From a virus, in IMG/VR virus record IMGVR_UViG_3300031977_001338, positions 1-38,689 of that record: DNA of 38,689 nt. One strand, given 5' to 3'. Below, piece after piece: positions 7,066 to 14,983 of this stretch. Each line of letters begins with the position of its first letter. The stretch's first letter is position 1. The notes under the pieces were generated by a model, which made no database searches, was not told where the DNA came from, and saw only the letters and a list, made by a program, of their open reading frames with translations. The position numbers were made by a program, and so were the translations under genes.

Positions 7066-7728
7066 GCACTTTTTTGGGAGGTACTTATATTTCTCTATCT
7101 CTTCGCCATAGTATTTCTGTATGACATTGACGTAATCTTGTGTATAGAGATCGGATTTTCTGTGATAATACGGTATTTCATTGAACCTTCCTAAAGGTTC
7201 TGGTACATTAAGTGAATCTTTGATTATCTGAAACTGGGAGTTCAAGTTTTCAAATTGTAAGACCCAATTTACACCTTTAGTCCACTCTGTCTGTGGCTTA
7301 TGCCATGTCTGGAATCTTGATATTTTATGATTGTGCATCCATTCAATAAAGTATGCGATTCCTTTTGCATGTGCTTCTTTTACCAATTCCCTTGCTTCCA
7401 AGGTATCATCATGTTTTGAACCGCCCCATCCATATTTTATGGTGAAGTTATTTTCTACAAAGTTATAGATGCTCATCATTCTATCGTAAGTATTTCTTCT
7501 TACTGCAAAGGTGATAAACGGCTCCAATTTTCTATAGGCTTTAGGTTGTTTTTTTAAAAGAACATCAATAGTTTGATGCCCTGTAAGGTACCAAAAATTA
7601 TATTTTCTGTTGTGCCTTTTCAACCACTGGTTAATAGCACTGCCCCCTGTCTTAGGAGCGTGGACAAATACAACTTTACGCTTTTCGCGGTTGTCTATAG
7701 TACCTTGAACGACATGATTTTCTCCCAT
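7054..7728 (-). CDS. sulfotransferase-like protein (Sulfotransfer_2 type)
   Basis: A 224-residue protein with both PAPS-binding signatures of sulfotransferases. The 5'-phosphosulfate loop is VFVHAPKTGGSAI (about 20-32), and the 3'-phosphate motif is AVRRNTYDRMMSIY (75-88), with R77 and S86 in the expected places. Such enzymes move sulfate from PAPS to carbohydrate or tyrosine acceptors. The ATG at 7728 has GGAG 9 nt upstream; a TTG at 7743 would give a longer N-terminus. It overlaps the upstream gene by 34 nt and its stop lies next to the promoter box of the following gene. It is one of three such genes in the window. The acceptor is unknown. Confidence 0.75.
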   Translation of the reverse strand: MGENHVVQGTIDNREKRKVVFVHAPKTGGSAINQWLKRHNRKYNFWYLTGHQTIDVLLKKQPKAYRKLEPFITFAVRRNTYDRMMSIYNFVENNFTIKYGWGGSKHDDTLEARELVKEAHAKGIAYFIEWMHNHKISRFQTWHKPQTEWTKGVNWVLQFENLNSQFQIIKDSLNVPEPLGRFNEIPYYHRKSDLYTQDYVNVIQKYYGEEIEKYKYLPKKCLTS

Positions 7729-7973
7729 GGGATCGTTCTCCAACCTGAAACATCTGTATCAAATACAGTGAGATTCTTATCGTTAGGAGCCTTAGGGTTT
7801 TCAACAGCAGGCACTACACTAGAACTTAATGTGCAGTTCATTTCTCTAAGTTCCCCGTTCTGTTTCTGAAACTTGAAAAAACAAGTACCGTTAGATAAAA
7901 AATTTCTAACTCTTGTTTGCCACTCTGGGTTATTTCTTTCTGCAAGGAAATCTGATTCAATCACGTTTGGCAT
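7695..7973 (-). CDS. Sm-like SH3 beta-barrel protein (WYL_2/DUF2693-like)
   Basis: A small 92-residue protein. The segment GTCFFKFQKQNGELREMNCT, then NLTVFDTDVSGWRTIPWEKI, resembles the WYL_2 (DUF2693) Sm-like fold common in T4-like marine phages, where the C-terminus usually reads as a short beta-rich module. The role is unknown; nucleic-acid or protein binding is likely for an Sm-like barrel. The ATG at 7973 has a clear Shine-Dalgarno (AAAGGAG, 7 nt spacing), so the longer reading from 8006 is rejected. The stop overlaps the sulfotransferase start region. Confidence 0.7.
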   Translation of the reverse strand: MPNVIESDFLAERNNPEWQTRVRNFLSNGTCFFKFQKQNGELREMNCTLSSSVVPAVENPKAPNDKNLTVFDTDVSGWRTIPWEKIMSFKVL

Positions 7974-7977
7974 AATA

Positions 7978-8907
7978 TTACTCCTTTTGTTTACGTTTAC
8001 TATCAATTAACCATTTTAATCTTTTACGATCTTCTTCATTACCTTTAGAGGCTTTTCCGTATTTTTCGGTAATCCAATTATCTACGTCCTCCTCTTTAGA
8101 AGGTAAATCTGTAATGTCTATATTATAGTCTTCTAACTCATTTGTCAAGTCTTTTTCACTCATAAAAGTAATTGATTCGCCTCTACGTTTTTTAATCGAC
8201 ATATTGGCAGCAACTACTAGTAGAATAGCTAAAGGATCAAATACAAAAATAAGAAGCATGATAATAATTCTAACAGCACTGTCTATACTAGACTTATCAG
8301 ATGTAGAATAAAATAGTTCTGCGATATATTTGATAGGGCCTAACTCGGCATCCATTTGTGCGACTTCTTGCCTCATTGGCAAGAGTTCTAAGTTTAATGC
8401 GTCAATGTTAGCTACTGCCTGATCCATCTCAGCATTTAATTGTTCTCTTTCTTCTCTCTGTGTTCTGTTCACATAGTTTTTATCTTCACCACGTGATGTT
8501 CTAAGAGTATCATCTAAACCTGCTAAACGATCTCTTGCCTGCTCTAGTTTGCTTCTTTCTGCATCAAGTCTAAACTCTATCACATCCATGTTTAATGTGT
8601 AGTCTTGATTGGTAGCTGTCTGATCAATATGTGCTCTTGATAGGAATCCAAAGATACCTAGTGATGTGATAACAGACAGAATAACAACTGCAGATACAAA
8701 ATACGTTTTTAATAGTTTAGTTGATGTTGTCCAATATTGGTATACCCAAGACGCTGTTACGAGTTTAGCAATCTCCAGCACAACACCCATACCAATAATC
8801 TCCGCATAAGCTGCAGGGAATATAGTGGTTAATCCAATGATTGAAAAATATGCTGCTACAGTCGATACCGCAAGAGCAGAAAATAAAAGTAAAATTATAA
8901 ATCCCAT
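7978..8907 (-). CDS. multi-pass membrane protein with a central coiled coil
   Basis: A 309-residue membrane protein. Hydrophobic segments are at about residues 3-27, 33-50, 68-88 and 208-233. Between the third and fourth lies a long charged coiled coil (about 105-200) that begins near IDQTATNQDYTLNMDV, and the C-terminal 75 residues are a hydrophilic, probably cytoplasmic tail. The IFVFDPLAILLVVAAN segment is typical of membrane proteins I associate with marine T4-like phages. Function is unknown; a DUF4407-like relation is possible. It overlaps the sulfotransferase-like gene upstream by 13 nt. It might act at the host envelope during infection, but nothing in the sequence proves it. Confidence 0.65.
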   Translation of the reverse strand: MGFIILLLFSALAVSTVAAYFSIIGLTTIFPAAYAEIIGMGVVLEIAKLVTASWVYQYWTTSTKLLKTYFVSAVVILSVITSLGIFGFLSRAHIDQTATNQDYTLNMDVIEFRLDAERSKLEQARDRLAGLDDTLRTSRGEDKNYVNRTQREEREQLNAEMDQAVANIDALNLELLPMRQEVAQMDAELGPIKYIAELFYSTSDKSSIDSAVRIIIMLLIFVFDPLAILLVVAANMSIKKRRGESITFMSEKDLTNELEDYNIDITDLPSKEEDVDNWITEKYGKASKGNEEDRKRLKWLIDSKRKQKE

Positions 8908-9524
8908 AGGTTCATCTTTGTTGTTTGATCGCCGAAGTAATTAACTTTAGTAGAGGTGTTCACTAAATCGTGATATACTTCTGGCTCAATAACCTCTTTT
9001 TTGCTTAAAGTATTATACGCTTCCCACTCTTCTTCTAAGTCAAACTCTTCGGCATATTTTGTTACTATACCCTTAAAGGTTCTTTTTCTTCCATCTAATC
9101 CTGTTTCATCATTGGGGGATCGTATATATTTACTAATGTTATCGTAAGGCAAAATGTTAAAGTCTAACGTAGGGTCAAACTTTTTTAAGTAGGGGTCGCC
9201 ATGAGTATCTTTAGCTGTAGTTCGATACTCTTTAAACTCCTCAAAAGTCTTTGAGTTACCAAATGTGTTTTGATTGCCGCAGTATCTCCAAAAATCTCTC
9301 TGTATTCCTGACACCAATCTATCAAAAGGATTTCTAATTAACAGGATAACATTTTTAAATTGCTCATCGCGAGCATAGTCGTTGAGAGTAGGATATGATT
9401 GACGAGATTCTGCCTCAAAATGAGTACATCCAAAAATCTCTCTTGTAATTACTTTTGATGCTGCTCTCAATGGAATGCTAATTACAAAAGTATCTGTTTG
9501 TACAATTATGTCTTGGGCTGCCAT
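8895..9524 (-). CDS. sulfotransferase-like protein, second copy type
   Basis: A 209-residue protein with a clear 3'-phosphate-binding motif of sulfotransferases, LLIRNPFDRLVSGIQRDF (61-78; R64, S72). The N-terminal strand-loop VISIPLRAASKVI (14-26) sits where the 5'-phosphosulfate loop should be but lacks the PKxGxT sequence, so the donor site is degenerate or divergent. It may be a diverged PAPS-dependent enzyme or a related nucleotide-binding protein. The start overlaps the GIY-YIG gene end by 19 nt, and its end overlaps the membrane-protein gene by 13 nt, so these genes are translationally packed. Confidence 0.6.
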   Translation of the reverse strand: MAAQDIIVQTDTFVISIPLRAASKVITREIFGCTHFEAESRQSYPTLNDYARDEQFKNVILLIRNPFDRLVSGIQRDFWRYCGNQNTFGNSKTFEEFKEYRTTAKDTHGDPYLKKFDPTLDFNILPYDNISKYIRSPNDETGLDGRKRTFKGIVTKYAEEFDLEEEWEAYNTLSKKEVIEPEVYHDLVNTSTKVNYFGDQTTKMNLWDL

Positions 9525-9844
9525 TCTATTTCTTCAAACTCCTTCAAAAAAGACATTCTCAATCTAATATTAATCATGTCGTTAATACAGTTATCATCAT
9601 GTCTGTATTTCCATTGTAACAAAAACTCTTGTATTTTAGCATGTGCTTTGCTTTCATAAGTTACAATGGTTTCTTTCGTTAGTTCTCCTTCGTATTCTTT
9701 TACAATAGTTGAACTTCCAAAATATTTTTCAAACTGCTTTTCAGTTTTGCATGAGTAACCAATATAGTATCTTCCATCTGGAAAATATGTACAGTAAACT
9801 CTATGTAGCTTCTTTTCCTTCGGTTTCTTCGCTCTTGCCATCAT
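9506..9844 (-). CDS. GIY-YIG nuclease-like protein
   Basis: A 112-residue protein with a GIY-YIG-type N-terminus: HRVYCTYFPDGRYYIGYS (14-31), where VYC stands for GIY and YIG is 27-29, followed by FEKYFGSS (38-45). E73 in KIQEFLLQW is in the right place for the catalytic glutamate. The catalytic arginine after YIG is not obvious, so the protein may be inactive or divergent. Free-standing GIY-YIG proteins in T4-like phages are often homing (seg-like) nucleases. The start region ATGATG has GAGG upstream and overlaps the preceding gene by 44 nt. Confidence 0.65.
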   Translation of the reverse strand: MMARAKKPKEKKLHRVYCTYFPDGRYYIGYSCKTEKQFEKYFGSSTIVKEYEGELTKETIVTYESKAHAKIQEFLLQWKYRHDDNCINDMINIRLRMSFLKEFEEIEWQPKT

Positions 9845-10016
9845 CTACTACCTCTTGTGTAGTAGTATTTATGACACCTTCTGCGTCACCGTCCCAGTTA
9901 AGCTCTGTTACTAACGCCTGCTTTACCTTTTGGTTTTTACCAAAGATAAGATCCCAATTACTTGAAAATGTATCCTGGTCCACACTAAAAGGTCTAGGCT
10001 TGCTGCCTTTACCCAT
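9801..10016 (-). CDS. small conserved phage protein, acidic C-terminus
   Basis: A 71-residue protein starting MGKGSKPRPFSVDQDTF, a signature I associate with a small conserved protein beside mazG in marine T4-like phages. The N-terminal half has a compact SNWDLIFGK segment; the C-terminal half is acidic and probably disordered. No function is known. The ATG overlaps the MazG stop (TAATG), so it is likely translated with MazG. The 44-nt overlap at its end with the GIY-YIG gene is compatible with a later insertion next to it. Confidence 0.65.
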   Translation of the reverse strand: MGKGSKPRPFSVDQDTFSSNWDLIFGKNQKVKQALVTELNWDGDAEGVINTTTQEVVDDGKSEETEGKEAT

Positions 10017-10309
10017 TACTCCTCCTTGACAAAAACTCCACTTATCATTTTGCCTTTGCGATCTTTAATGTCGTTGTATGCTACTGACATACAATGTTCT
10101 AGAGTCAATCCATTGCGCTCTGCAATATTAATAAGAACCACAATACAATCACCAATATCATCAGCAACATCGCGATTCTTGCATACGTTATCACTTAACT
10201 CTCCCACTTCTTGAATTAATTTACAAACTTGGTCTTTGTCAGTAGCACCATCAATGAGATTTCTGTCTCGATGCCACTGTTTAATCAATTCTTCATACTG
10301 TTCTAGCAT
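10016..10309 (-). CDS. mazG: MazG-like nucleotide pyrophosphohydrolase
   Basis: A 97-residue all-alpha NTP pyrophosphohydrolase of the MazG type, which hydrolyses (d)NTPs or alarmones to monophosphates. The metal-binding glutamates are in LIQEVGELSDN (E34, E37) and the second pair is in DVADDIGDCIVVL (D50/D51, D54). It is a single-domain form, half the size of bacterial MazG, as is common in marine phages. It lies in the nucleotide-metabolism stretch with dCMP deaminase, NrdAB and ThyX, suggesting nucleotide-pool control in the infected cell. Confidence 0.8.
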   Translation of the reverse strand: MLEQYEELIKQWHRDRNLIDGATDKDQVCKLIQEVGELSDNVCKNRDVADDIGDCIVVLINIAERNGLTLEHCMSVAYNDIKDRKGKMISGVFVKEE

Positions 10310-10311
10310 TA

Positions 10312-10482
10312 TTAATATTCCTCATCAGTTAACTGATCATAAAGTTCAAGCTCTTCTTCTAGCTCTAGCTCTGTGCCGCAAAAGACACAATACCGAGGCT
10401 CGTAGAAATGCTCATCCATATCGTAGTGTACTTGAAATACAGCTTCACAACTTTCACATTCTAAGTTTTTTGGTTTTGCCAT
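10312..10482 (-). CDS. 56-residue zinc-ribbon protein
   Basis: This short gene fills the gap between MazG and dCMP deaminase. It reads MAKPKNLECESCEAVFQVHY, then a DMDEH.FYEPRYC core, and ends in an acidic tail with TDEEY and a TAA stop at 10314-10312. Two CxxC pairs (CESC and CVFC) 22 residues apart make a zinc ribbon; the C-terminus is very acidic (ELELEEELEL). A plausible Shine-Dalgarno (GAGG, in AAGAGGTAACA before the ATG) supports the start, and the stop lies 2 nt before the MazG start. Small phage zinc ribbons often bind polymerase or nucleic acid, but this is inference. Confidence 0.8.
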   Translation of the reverse strand: MAKPKNLECESCEAVFQVHYDMDEHFYEPRYCVFCGTELELEEELELYDQLTDEEY

Positions 10483-10484
10483 TG

Positions 10485-10955
10485 TTACCTCTTAGTGACA
10501 TTAATCTGTGCCTCCTTTAAAAACGCAACACCACTGCCGCATTTTTGGGAAGTATACCCATGTATATAGTAGACATGAGAAATGCCAGCTTGATAGATAA
10601 GTTTGGCGCATTCTAAACATGGCTCGTGAGTACAAAATAATATTGCACCCTCACTTGATTCTGTGGATTTTGTTAGTTTCATCAGAGCATTTGCCTCGGC
10701 ATGTAGCACCTCAGGTTTTGTAACTAGAGTGGGCTCAACGTCTCCTGGCAATTTAAACTCTATGCTTTCACATTCATTGCTCCATCCACTTGGAGTACCA
10801 TTATATCCAATAGATAGTATACGGTTATCTTTTACAATAACTGCTCCTACCTTTAATTTTAATGCTGTAGATAACTTTGATGTTCTCTCAGCAATATCAA
10901 AAAAGTATTCAATAAACTTAGGCTTTATTTTATTTCTAAACTTTAACAAGCTCAT
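10485..10955 (-). CDS. cd: dCMP deaminase
   Basis: A 156-residue zinc-dependent deoxycytidylate deaminase, converting dCMP to dUMP for thymidylate synthesis. The zinc site is complete: HAE at 85-87 and PCLEC at 112-116, with GYNGTPSGW (50-58) as the substrate-binding loop typical of dCMP deaminases. An insert between 59 and 80 is common in phage enzymes. It feeds ThyX (16062-16757) in the same transcription direction. Stop is 3 nt from the next gene's start. Confidence 0.9.
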   Translation of the reverse strand: MSLLKFRNKIKPKFIEYFFDIAERTSKLSTALKLKVGAVIVKDNRILSIGYNGTPSGWSNECESIEFKLPGDVEPTLVTKPEVLHAEANALMKLTKSTESSEGAILFCTHEPCLECAKLIYQAGISHVYYIHGYTSQKCGSGVAFLKEAQINVTKR

Positions 10956-10964
10956 ACCTGTTCC

Positions 10965-11609
10965 TTACGAGACATAAACATCAGACCCATCATGTATCTG
11001 CATGGCTCGTCCAGACATATCTTTTGTTAAATTTTGTTGGAATGTAAACACCTTTTCCGCCAAAACTTTTCTCTGATCTTCGGGAATCCCACCGGGGTCT
11101 AGGGCGTAGTGTAGTGATTTGTGAGCCTTAGACATACAGCGCATGAGCATAAAGTTTGTTGTTTTTTGTATACCGTACCCAATGTATTCCCAATGGCCTG
11201 CTGATACAGGAGAATTAACTGATCCCCAGCCCAACATCCACCCGCATACGCTGTCTTCGGAAAGTTTATCACCCAAGCAACTAATGAGATACACGGGCAA
11301 TTGATTGTTAACCCATACAGATTTCATCCAAAAGTCCAGTTCAAAGTCTTTTATACCTTCGCGAAAGCTTTGAATGTTGGGCGGCGATCCGCAATTCTGA
11401 TTAAAAAATATCGCATCTAGTGGTGGCAATTCATTAGCGAATTTTTTCACGTCATGAGGGGTAACCTTTTGCCAGTCAATTTTACGGCCTTGACAACCCT
11501 CTGGAATAACTTGACCTAGAGAAAAAACTGTCCAACCGTTTTGCAAGTATTGTTGCGTTAATTCCAAACCAAACCGTTCGCCACAACCTACTAGTAATAT
11601 ATTCTTCAT
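10965..11609 (-). CDS. short-chain dehydrogenase/reductase-like protein
   Basis: A 214-residue Rossmann-fold protein with an SDR layout. A dinucleotide-binding loop VGCGERFGLEL (7-17) starts the chain, FFNQN occupies the usual NAG/NNAG strand position, and a YGIQK (YxxxK) catalytic-type motif lies near residue 150. Likely an NAD(P)(H)-dependent oxidoreductase or epimerase; the substrate is unknown. The start at 11609 overlaps the nrdB stop as ATGA; a longer reading from 11630 would lie inside nrdB. Its place between nrdB and dCMP deaminase may be only operon cargo. Confidence 0.7.
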   Translation of the reverse strand: MKNILLVGCGERFGLELTQQYLQNGWTVFSLGQVIPEGCQGRKIDWQKVTPHDVKKFANELPPLDAIFFNQNCGSPPNIQSFREGIKDFELDFWMKSVWVNNQLPVYLISCLGDKLSEDSVCGWMLGWGSVNSPVSAGHWEYIGYGIQKTTNFMLMRCMSKAHKSLHYALDPGGIPEDQRKVLAEKVFTFQQNLTKDMSGRAMQIHDGSDVYVS

Positions 11610-12583
11610 GATGCCCACACCTGTCCCCAATCTCCTGACAAAGCACCTCTTGCATAATCTGTAGCTCTGTTCTCAAAGAAGTTTGTGTGGGTTGGAGCGT
11701 TAATCATTTCCTCTACCCAGGGTAAAGGATTCTTTTTAACTTTAAAAATGCCTCTCATACCTAAACTAATAAGACGTCTGTCTGCAATATAACGAATATA
11801 CCTTTTAACTTCTTCAGGTGTTAGTCCTTCCATAGGACCCATAGCAAATGCTAAGTCAATAAATTTATCTTCAAGTTCCACCATTTTCTCTGCAATGGTG
11901 TATATTTGTCCCTTTACTTTATCGTTCCAAATGTCAATGTTCTCATTTACATAATCACGGAACAGTCTGATCATGGACTCTGAATGTTGTGTCTCGTCAA
12001 CGATAGACCAAGTAACAATCTGTCCCATGCCTTTCATTTTACCATGTCGTGGGAAGTTTAATAGCATAATGAATGAGGAAAAGAGTTGCATTCCTTCTGT
12101 GAACGCTGAGAAGGCTGCAATGTTAGTCGCAACTGATTCTCTTGTGCCGTTGGCATTAGACAAATCAGTAAAGTAATCATGCTTATCACGCATAGCTTCG
12201 TATTCAAGGAATTCATTGTATGTACTCTCTGGCATACCAAGTGTTTCAATAAGATGAGAGTATGCTGCAACGTGCAATGCTTCTCGCGCGGCAAATCCTG
12301 CTAACATCATACGAACTTCTGGTTGTGGGAAATATGGGAGATAGTTATTTACATAACCACCTGCAACATCAATATCTCCTTGTGTGAAAAATCTAAAAAT
12401 GTTTGTGAGAAATGCTTTCTCTTCGTTTGTTAATCTGTTCTTCCAGTCTTTTACATCTTCTGCCATTGGTACTTCTGTATGTAGCCAATGAGACTGCTCA
12501 TGTTTTAGCCAAGCGTCGTATGCCCATGGGTAGTTAAAGGGTTTAAAATACGTTCTCTCGTCTGTTAGTTTGCTCTTTGCCAT
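11606..12583 (-). CDS. nrdB: ribonucleoside-diphosphate reductase, beta subunit (class Ia)
   Basis: A 325-residue R2 subunit that holds the diiron-tyrosyl radical cofactor. Ferritin-like metal ligands are recognisable in order: HTEVPMAEDVKDW, EALHVAAYSHL (glutamate, histidine and the probable radical tyrosine), EGMQLFSSF and DETQHSESM. The C-terminus ends DWGQVWAS rather than the E. coli tail, so it is matched to its own NrdA. The ATG overlaps the upstream stop (TAATG). It is separated from nrdA by the QueC-like gene, which is unusual. Confidence 0.95.
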   Translation of the reverse strand: MAKSKLTDERTYFKPFNYPWAYDAWLKHEQSHWLHTEVPMAEDVKDWKNRLTNEEKAFLTNIFRFFTQGDIDVAGGYVNNYLPYFPQPEVRMMLAGFAAREALHVAAYSHLIETLGMPESTYNEFLEYEAMRDKHDYFTDLSNANGTRESVATNIAAFSAFTEGMQLFSSFIMLLNFPRHGKMKGMGQIVTWSIVDETQHSESMIRLFRDYVNENIDIWNDKVKGQIYTIAEKMVELEDKFIDLAFAMGPMEGLTPEEVKRYIRYIADRRLISLGMRGIFKVKKNPLPWVEEMINAPTHTNFFENRATDYARGALSGDWGQVWAS

Positions 12584-13191
12584 TAATTCTCTCCGAAATC
12601 TTTTTGTTTAATTTTGTTAAATGCCCATTCTCTTTCTGTACACCAATAACAAACTCCACATCTACCCTCGTCTTTTTCTGTACAACTGTGGGTAATAGGC
12701 ATTATAACATCAGCAATTCCTAAGTCAAACCCCAATTTTACTGTTTCGTCTTTCGTCATGTTCTCGAAAGGCCATGTTACATATTGTCTTTGTTCTTCAG
12801 TGGGCTCAAATCTTGGATGGGGATCCTCATTTTGATGCCTGTCATGTACTTCTTGTGAGTATGCTGTCATACCAATAAAAAGGTGATCAATATATTGATT
12901 ACCAAATACTTCATATGCTCCGTTGGTAACATAGTCCCAAGGATTGTTAGCTAGTTCTTTGCCAACAACAATGGGCTCTTGTACTGGAGCGCCTAATAAA
13001 TTGTTGATTGCCTCAACAACTAATTTGGAGTAATGTAAGGCACCATCTAGTTTAGGCACCACAAATGGTGTACACTCTTGCCCGCTCTCAAGGCAGGCTT
13101 TTTTTACAAGGTACCAGAGGACAGCGCTATCCCATCCCCCTGAAACCATTACTCCTATTCTTTTGTCTTTTGGAACACTTATCCTTCGCAT
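12583..13191 (-). CDS. QueC-like PP-loop ATPase
   Basis: A 202-residue N-type ATP pyrophosphatase. The PP-loop is SGGWDSAVLW (17-26), and the C-terminal zinc-binding cysteines C170, C178, C181 and C184 lie in HSCTEKDEGRCGVCYWC, as in QueC (7-cyano-7-deazaguanine synthase). QueC converts carboxydeazaguanine to preQ0, which can enter tRNA queuosine or phage 7-deazaguanine DNA modification. No QueD, QueE or FolE is seen here, so the product could be another PP-loop amidation or thiolation enzyme. The ATG at 13191 is chosen over a TTG at 13200; it overlaps nrdA by 13 nt. It sits between nrdA and nrdB. Confidence 0.7.
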   Translation of the reverse strand: MRRISVPKDKRIGVMVSGGWDSAVLWYLVKKACLESGQECTPFVVPKLDGALHYSKLVVEAINNLLGAPVQEPIVVGKELANNPWDYVTNGAYEVFGNQYIDHLFIGMTAYSQEVHDRHQNEDPHPRFEPTEEQRQYVTWPFENMTKDETVKLGFDLGIADVIMPITHSCTEKDEGRCGVCYWCTEREWAFNKIKQKDFGEN

Positions 13192-14975
13192 GCTAAACAA
13201 GTACCATCTGCTAAGTCATCAATTTTAATTTCTTGAATGATATCTCTTTCAATTCTTTTGGATACTTTATCTGCTTTTCCTAGTTTCTCTGAACGACAAT
13301 AGTAAAGAGTTTTTAGTTCTGTTTTCCAAGCCAAGTAATGTACTGCATGTAGATACTTGATATTTACATCAGGACGGAAAAACAGGTTAAGTGATTGTGC
13401 TTGATCAATAAATTGCTGTCTATCAGCACCATGTTCAATTAACCAGCGTTGATCAATCTCCATAGCGGTTTTATATACTGCTTTTTCTTCATCTGTTAAA
13501 CATGTTACATGCTGCACAGATCCATCATTTGCAATTATCGACGACCAAATTTCGTCGATATCCAATTTTTTATTCTTAGCCACCTTATCTTTAAGAAGAC
13601 AATTGAGATACTTATTCTTGTTGAGATGAGACCCAGATAATGTGTCCTGTCTGTAAGCATTTGCCCTAAAAGGTTCAATAGACGGCGAAGTGTTTCCCAT
13701 AATAATACTACTAGAAGCGTTGGGAGCGATAGCCATAACATGACTAAACCTTCTTCCCGTGCCGCTTGCGTCAGGCGCTTCACCTCGTTCACTGCCGATT
13801 TCAATATTTGCTTCATCTAATTTACTCCTAATATGCCTAAACATTCTAATGTTGGCACCTTTTGCTTGTGCGCTTTCCCATGCAATACCATTCTTTTGTA
13901 GATAGGCATGGAACCCTAGAGCACCTACTCCGATGCTCCTTTCTCTTAGAGCAGAATATGTCGCCCTAGATACTTGTTCTGGTGCATTGTTAATAAAATA
14001 CTCTAGAACATTATCTAGCATTTCTGCAATGTCTCTTAAAAACTGAGGGTTCTTAGACCAGGAATCATAATGTTCCAAGTTAACAGAAGATAGGCAACAA
14101 ACTGCTGTTCTGTCTTTATTTGTAGGAAGAATAATTTCTGAACACAAATTAGATTGATGAATTTTAAGTCCAAGATCCTTTTGAAACTCTGGTAAATATT
14201 TGTTACTAGTATCAATAAAGTGAATGTATGGCTCGCCTGTTTCCATACGAAGCTCTAAAATCTTTTGCCACAATGCTTTTGCTGATACAGTATCACGAAT
14301 TTCACCGCTATGAGGATCTACAAGATTCCATCCATCATCTGCATTAGGGTCTTGCATACAACGTTCAATCAATTCCATGAATCGATCTGTAATATTAATA
14401 CCGTGGTGTAGGTTAAGACATCTAACGTTAGGATCTCCTGTAGGCTTTCTCATTTCGAGAAACATTACAACGTCAGGATGGCTAATGTCAAGATAAGTAG
14501 CGTAAGAGCCACGTCTAGTGCGACCTTGGCGATATGCGAGGCATGATGAATCGTAAGTCTTGAGATGAGGCATAACACCAGTAGACTTGTCATCACTGGC
14601 ACGGATACCAAAACCAATGCCAACACCGCCACCAAGCATAGATAGCCAATTAGTTTCAGAAAGATTTTCAACTAATCCCTCCGCTGTGTCGTTGATATAA
14701 TTTAAAAAACATGAGATTGGCATTCCTTTCTTAGAGCGTCCAAAAGATAAAATCGGTGTAGAATAAGACAACCAGTGTTTACTGGAGTACTCGTACAATC
14801 GTTGTGCGTGTTCTGGATTAGAACCAAATGACTTACTGACAAAAGCAAACCGTTGTTGGGGAGAAGTTTCCTCATCTGTCATATAACTTTCTTTGAGCCT
14901 AGCGTGGCCTAACTTATCAAATAACTCATCTCTCGATGTGTCAATTTGAATCCCTAAATAATCTTCTTTTGCCAT
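13179..14975 (-). CDS. nrdA: ribonucleoside-diphosphate reductase, alpha subunit (class Ia)
   Basis: A 598-residue catalytic subunit reducing NDPs to dNDPs. Motifs follow the class I order: PISCFL (redox cysteine), NLCSEI (radical cysteine in N-x-C-x-E), VCCLSSVNL (partner cysteine), HAVHYLAWKTELKTLYY (radical-transfer tyrosines) and a CLACEG tail with the CxxC used for re-reduction. It is shorter than E. coli NrdA (761) and begins straight in the catalytic region, so no ATP-cone for dATP feedback is present. That makes it insensitive to the usual inhibition, as in many lytic phages. RBS AGAGGAAAAT precedes the ATG. Confidence 0.95.
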   Translation of the reverse strand: MAKEDYLGIQIDTSRDELFDKLGHARLKESYMTDEETSPQQRFAFVSKSFGSNPEHAQRLYEYSSKHWLSYSTPILSFGRSKKGMPISCFLNYINDTAEGLVENLSETNWLSMLGGGVGIGFGIRASDDKSTGVMPHLKTYDSSCLAYRQGRTRRGSYATYLDISHPDVVMFLEMRKPTGDPNVRCLNLHHGINITDRFMELIERCMQDPNADDGWNLVDPHSGEIRDTVSAKALWQKILELRMETGEPYIHFIDTSNKYLPEFQKDLGLKIHQSNLCSEIILPTNKDRTAVCCLSSVNLEHYDSWSKNPQFLRDIAEMLDNVLEYFINNAPEQVSRATYSALRERSIGVGALGFHAYLQKNGIAWESAQAKGANIRMFRHIRSKLDEANIEIGSERGEAPDASGTGRRFSHVMAIAPNASSSIIMGNTSPSIEPFRANAYRQDTLSGSHLNKNKYLNCLLKDKVAKNKKLDIDEIWSSIIANDGSVQHVTCLTDEEKAVYKTAMEIDQRWLIEHGADRQQFIDQAQSLNLFFRPDVNIKYLHAVHYLAWKTELKTLYYCRSEKLGKADKVSKRIERDIIQEIKIDDLADGTCLACEG

Positions 14976-14983
14976 ATTTTCCT

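Noticed and set aside
8122-8148. TTGACA/TATAAT pair inside the multi-pass membrane-protein gene
   Set aside because: The spacer is only 15 nt; with a 17-nt spacer the -10 drops to 4 of 6. Not listed as a promoter.
9868-9875. CATAAATA (late-promoter variant) upstream of the GIY-YIG gene
   Set aside because: One mismatch at a key base and inside coding sequence; the flanks differ from the other late promoters.
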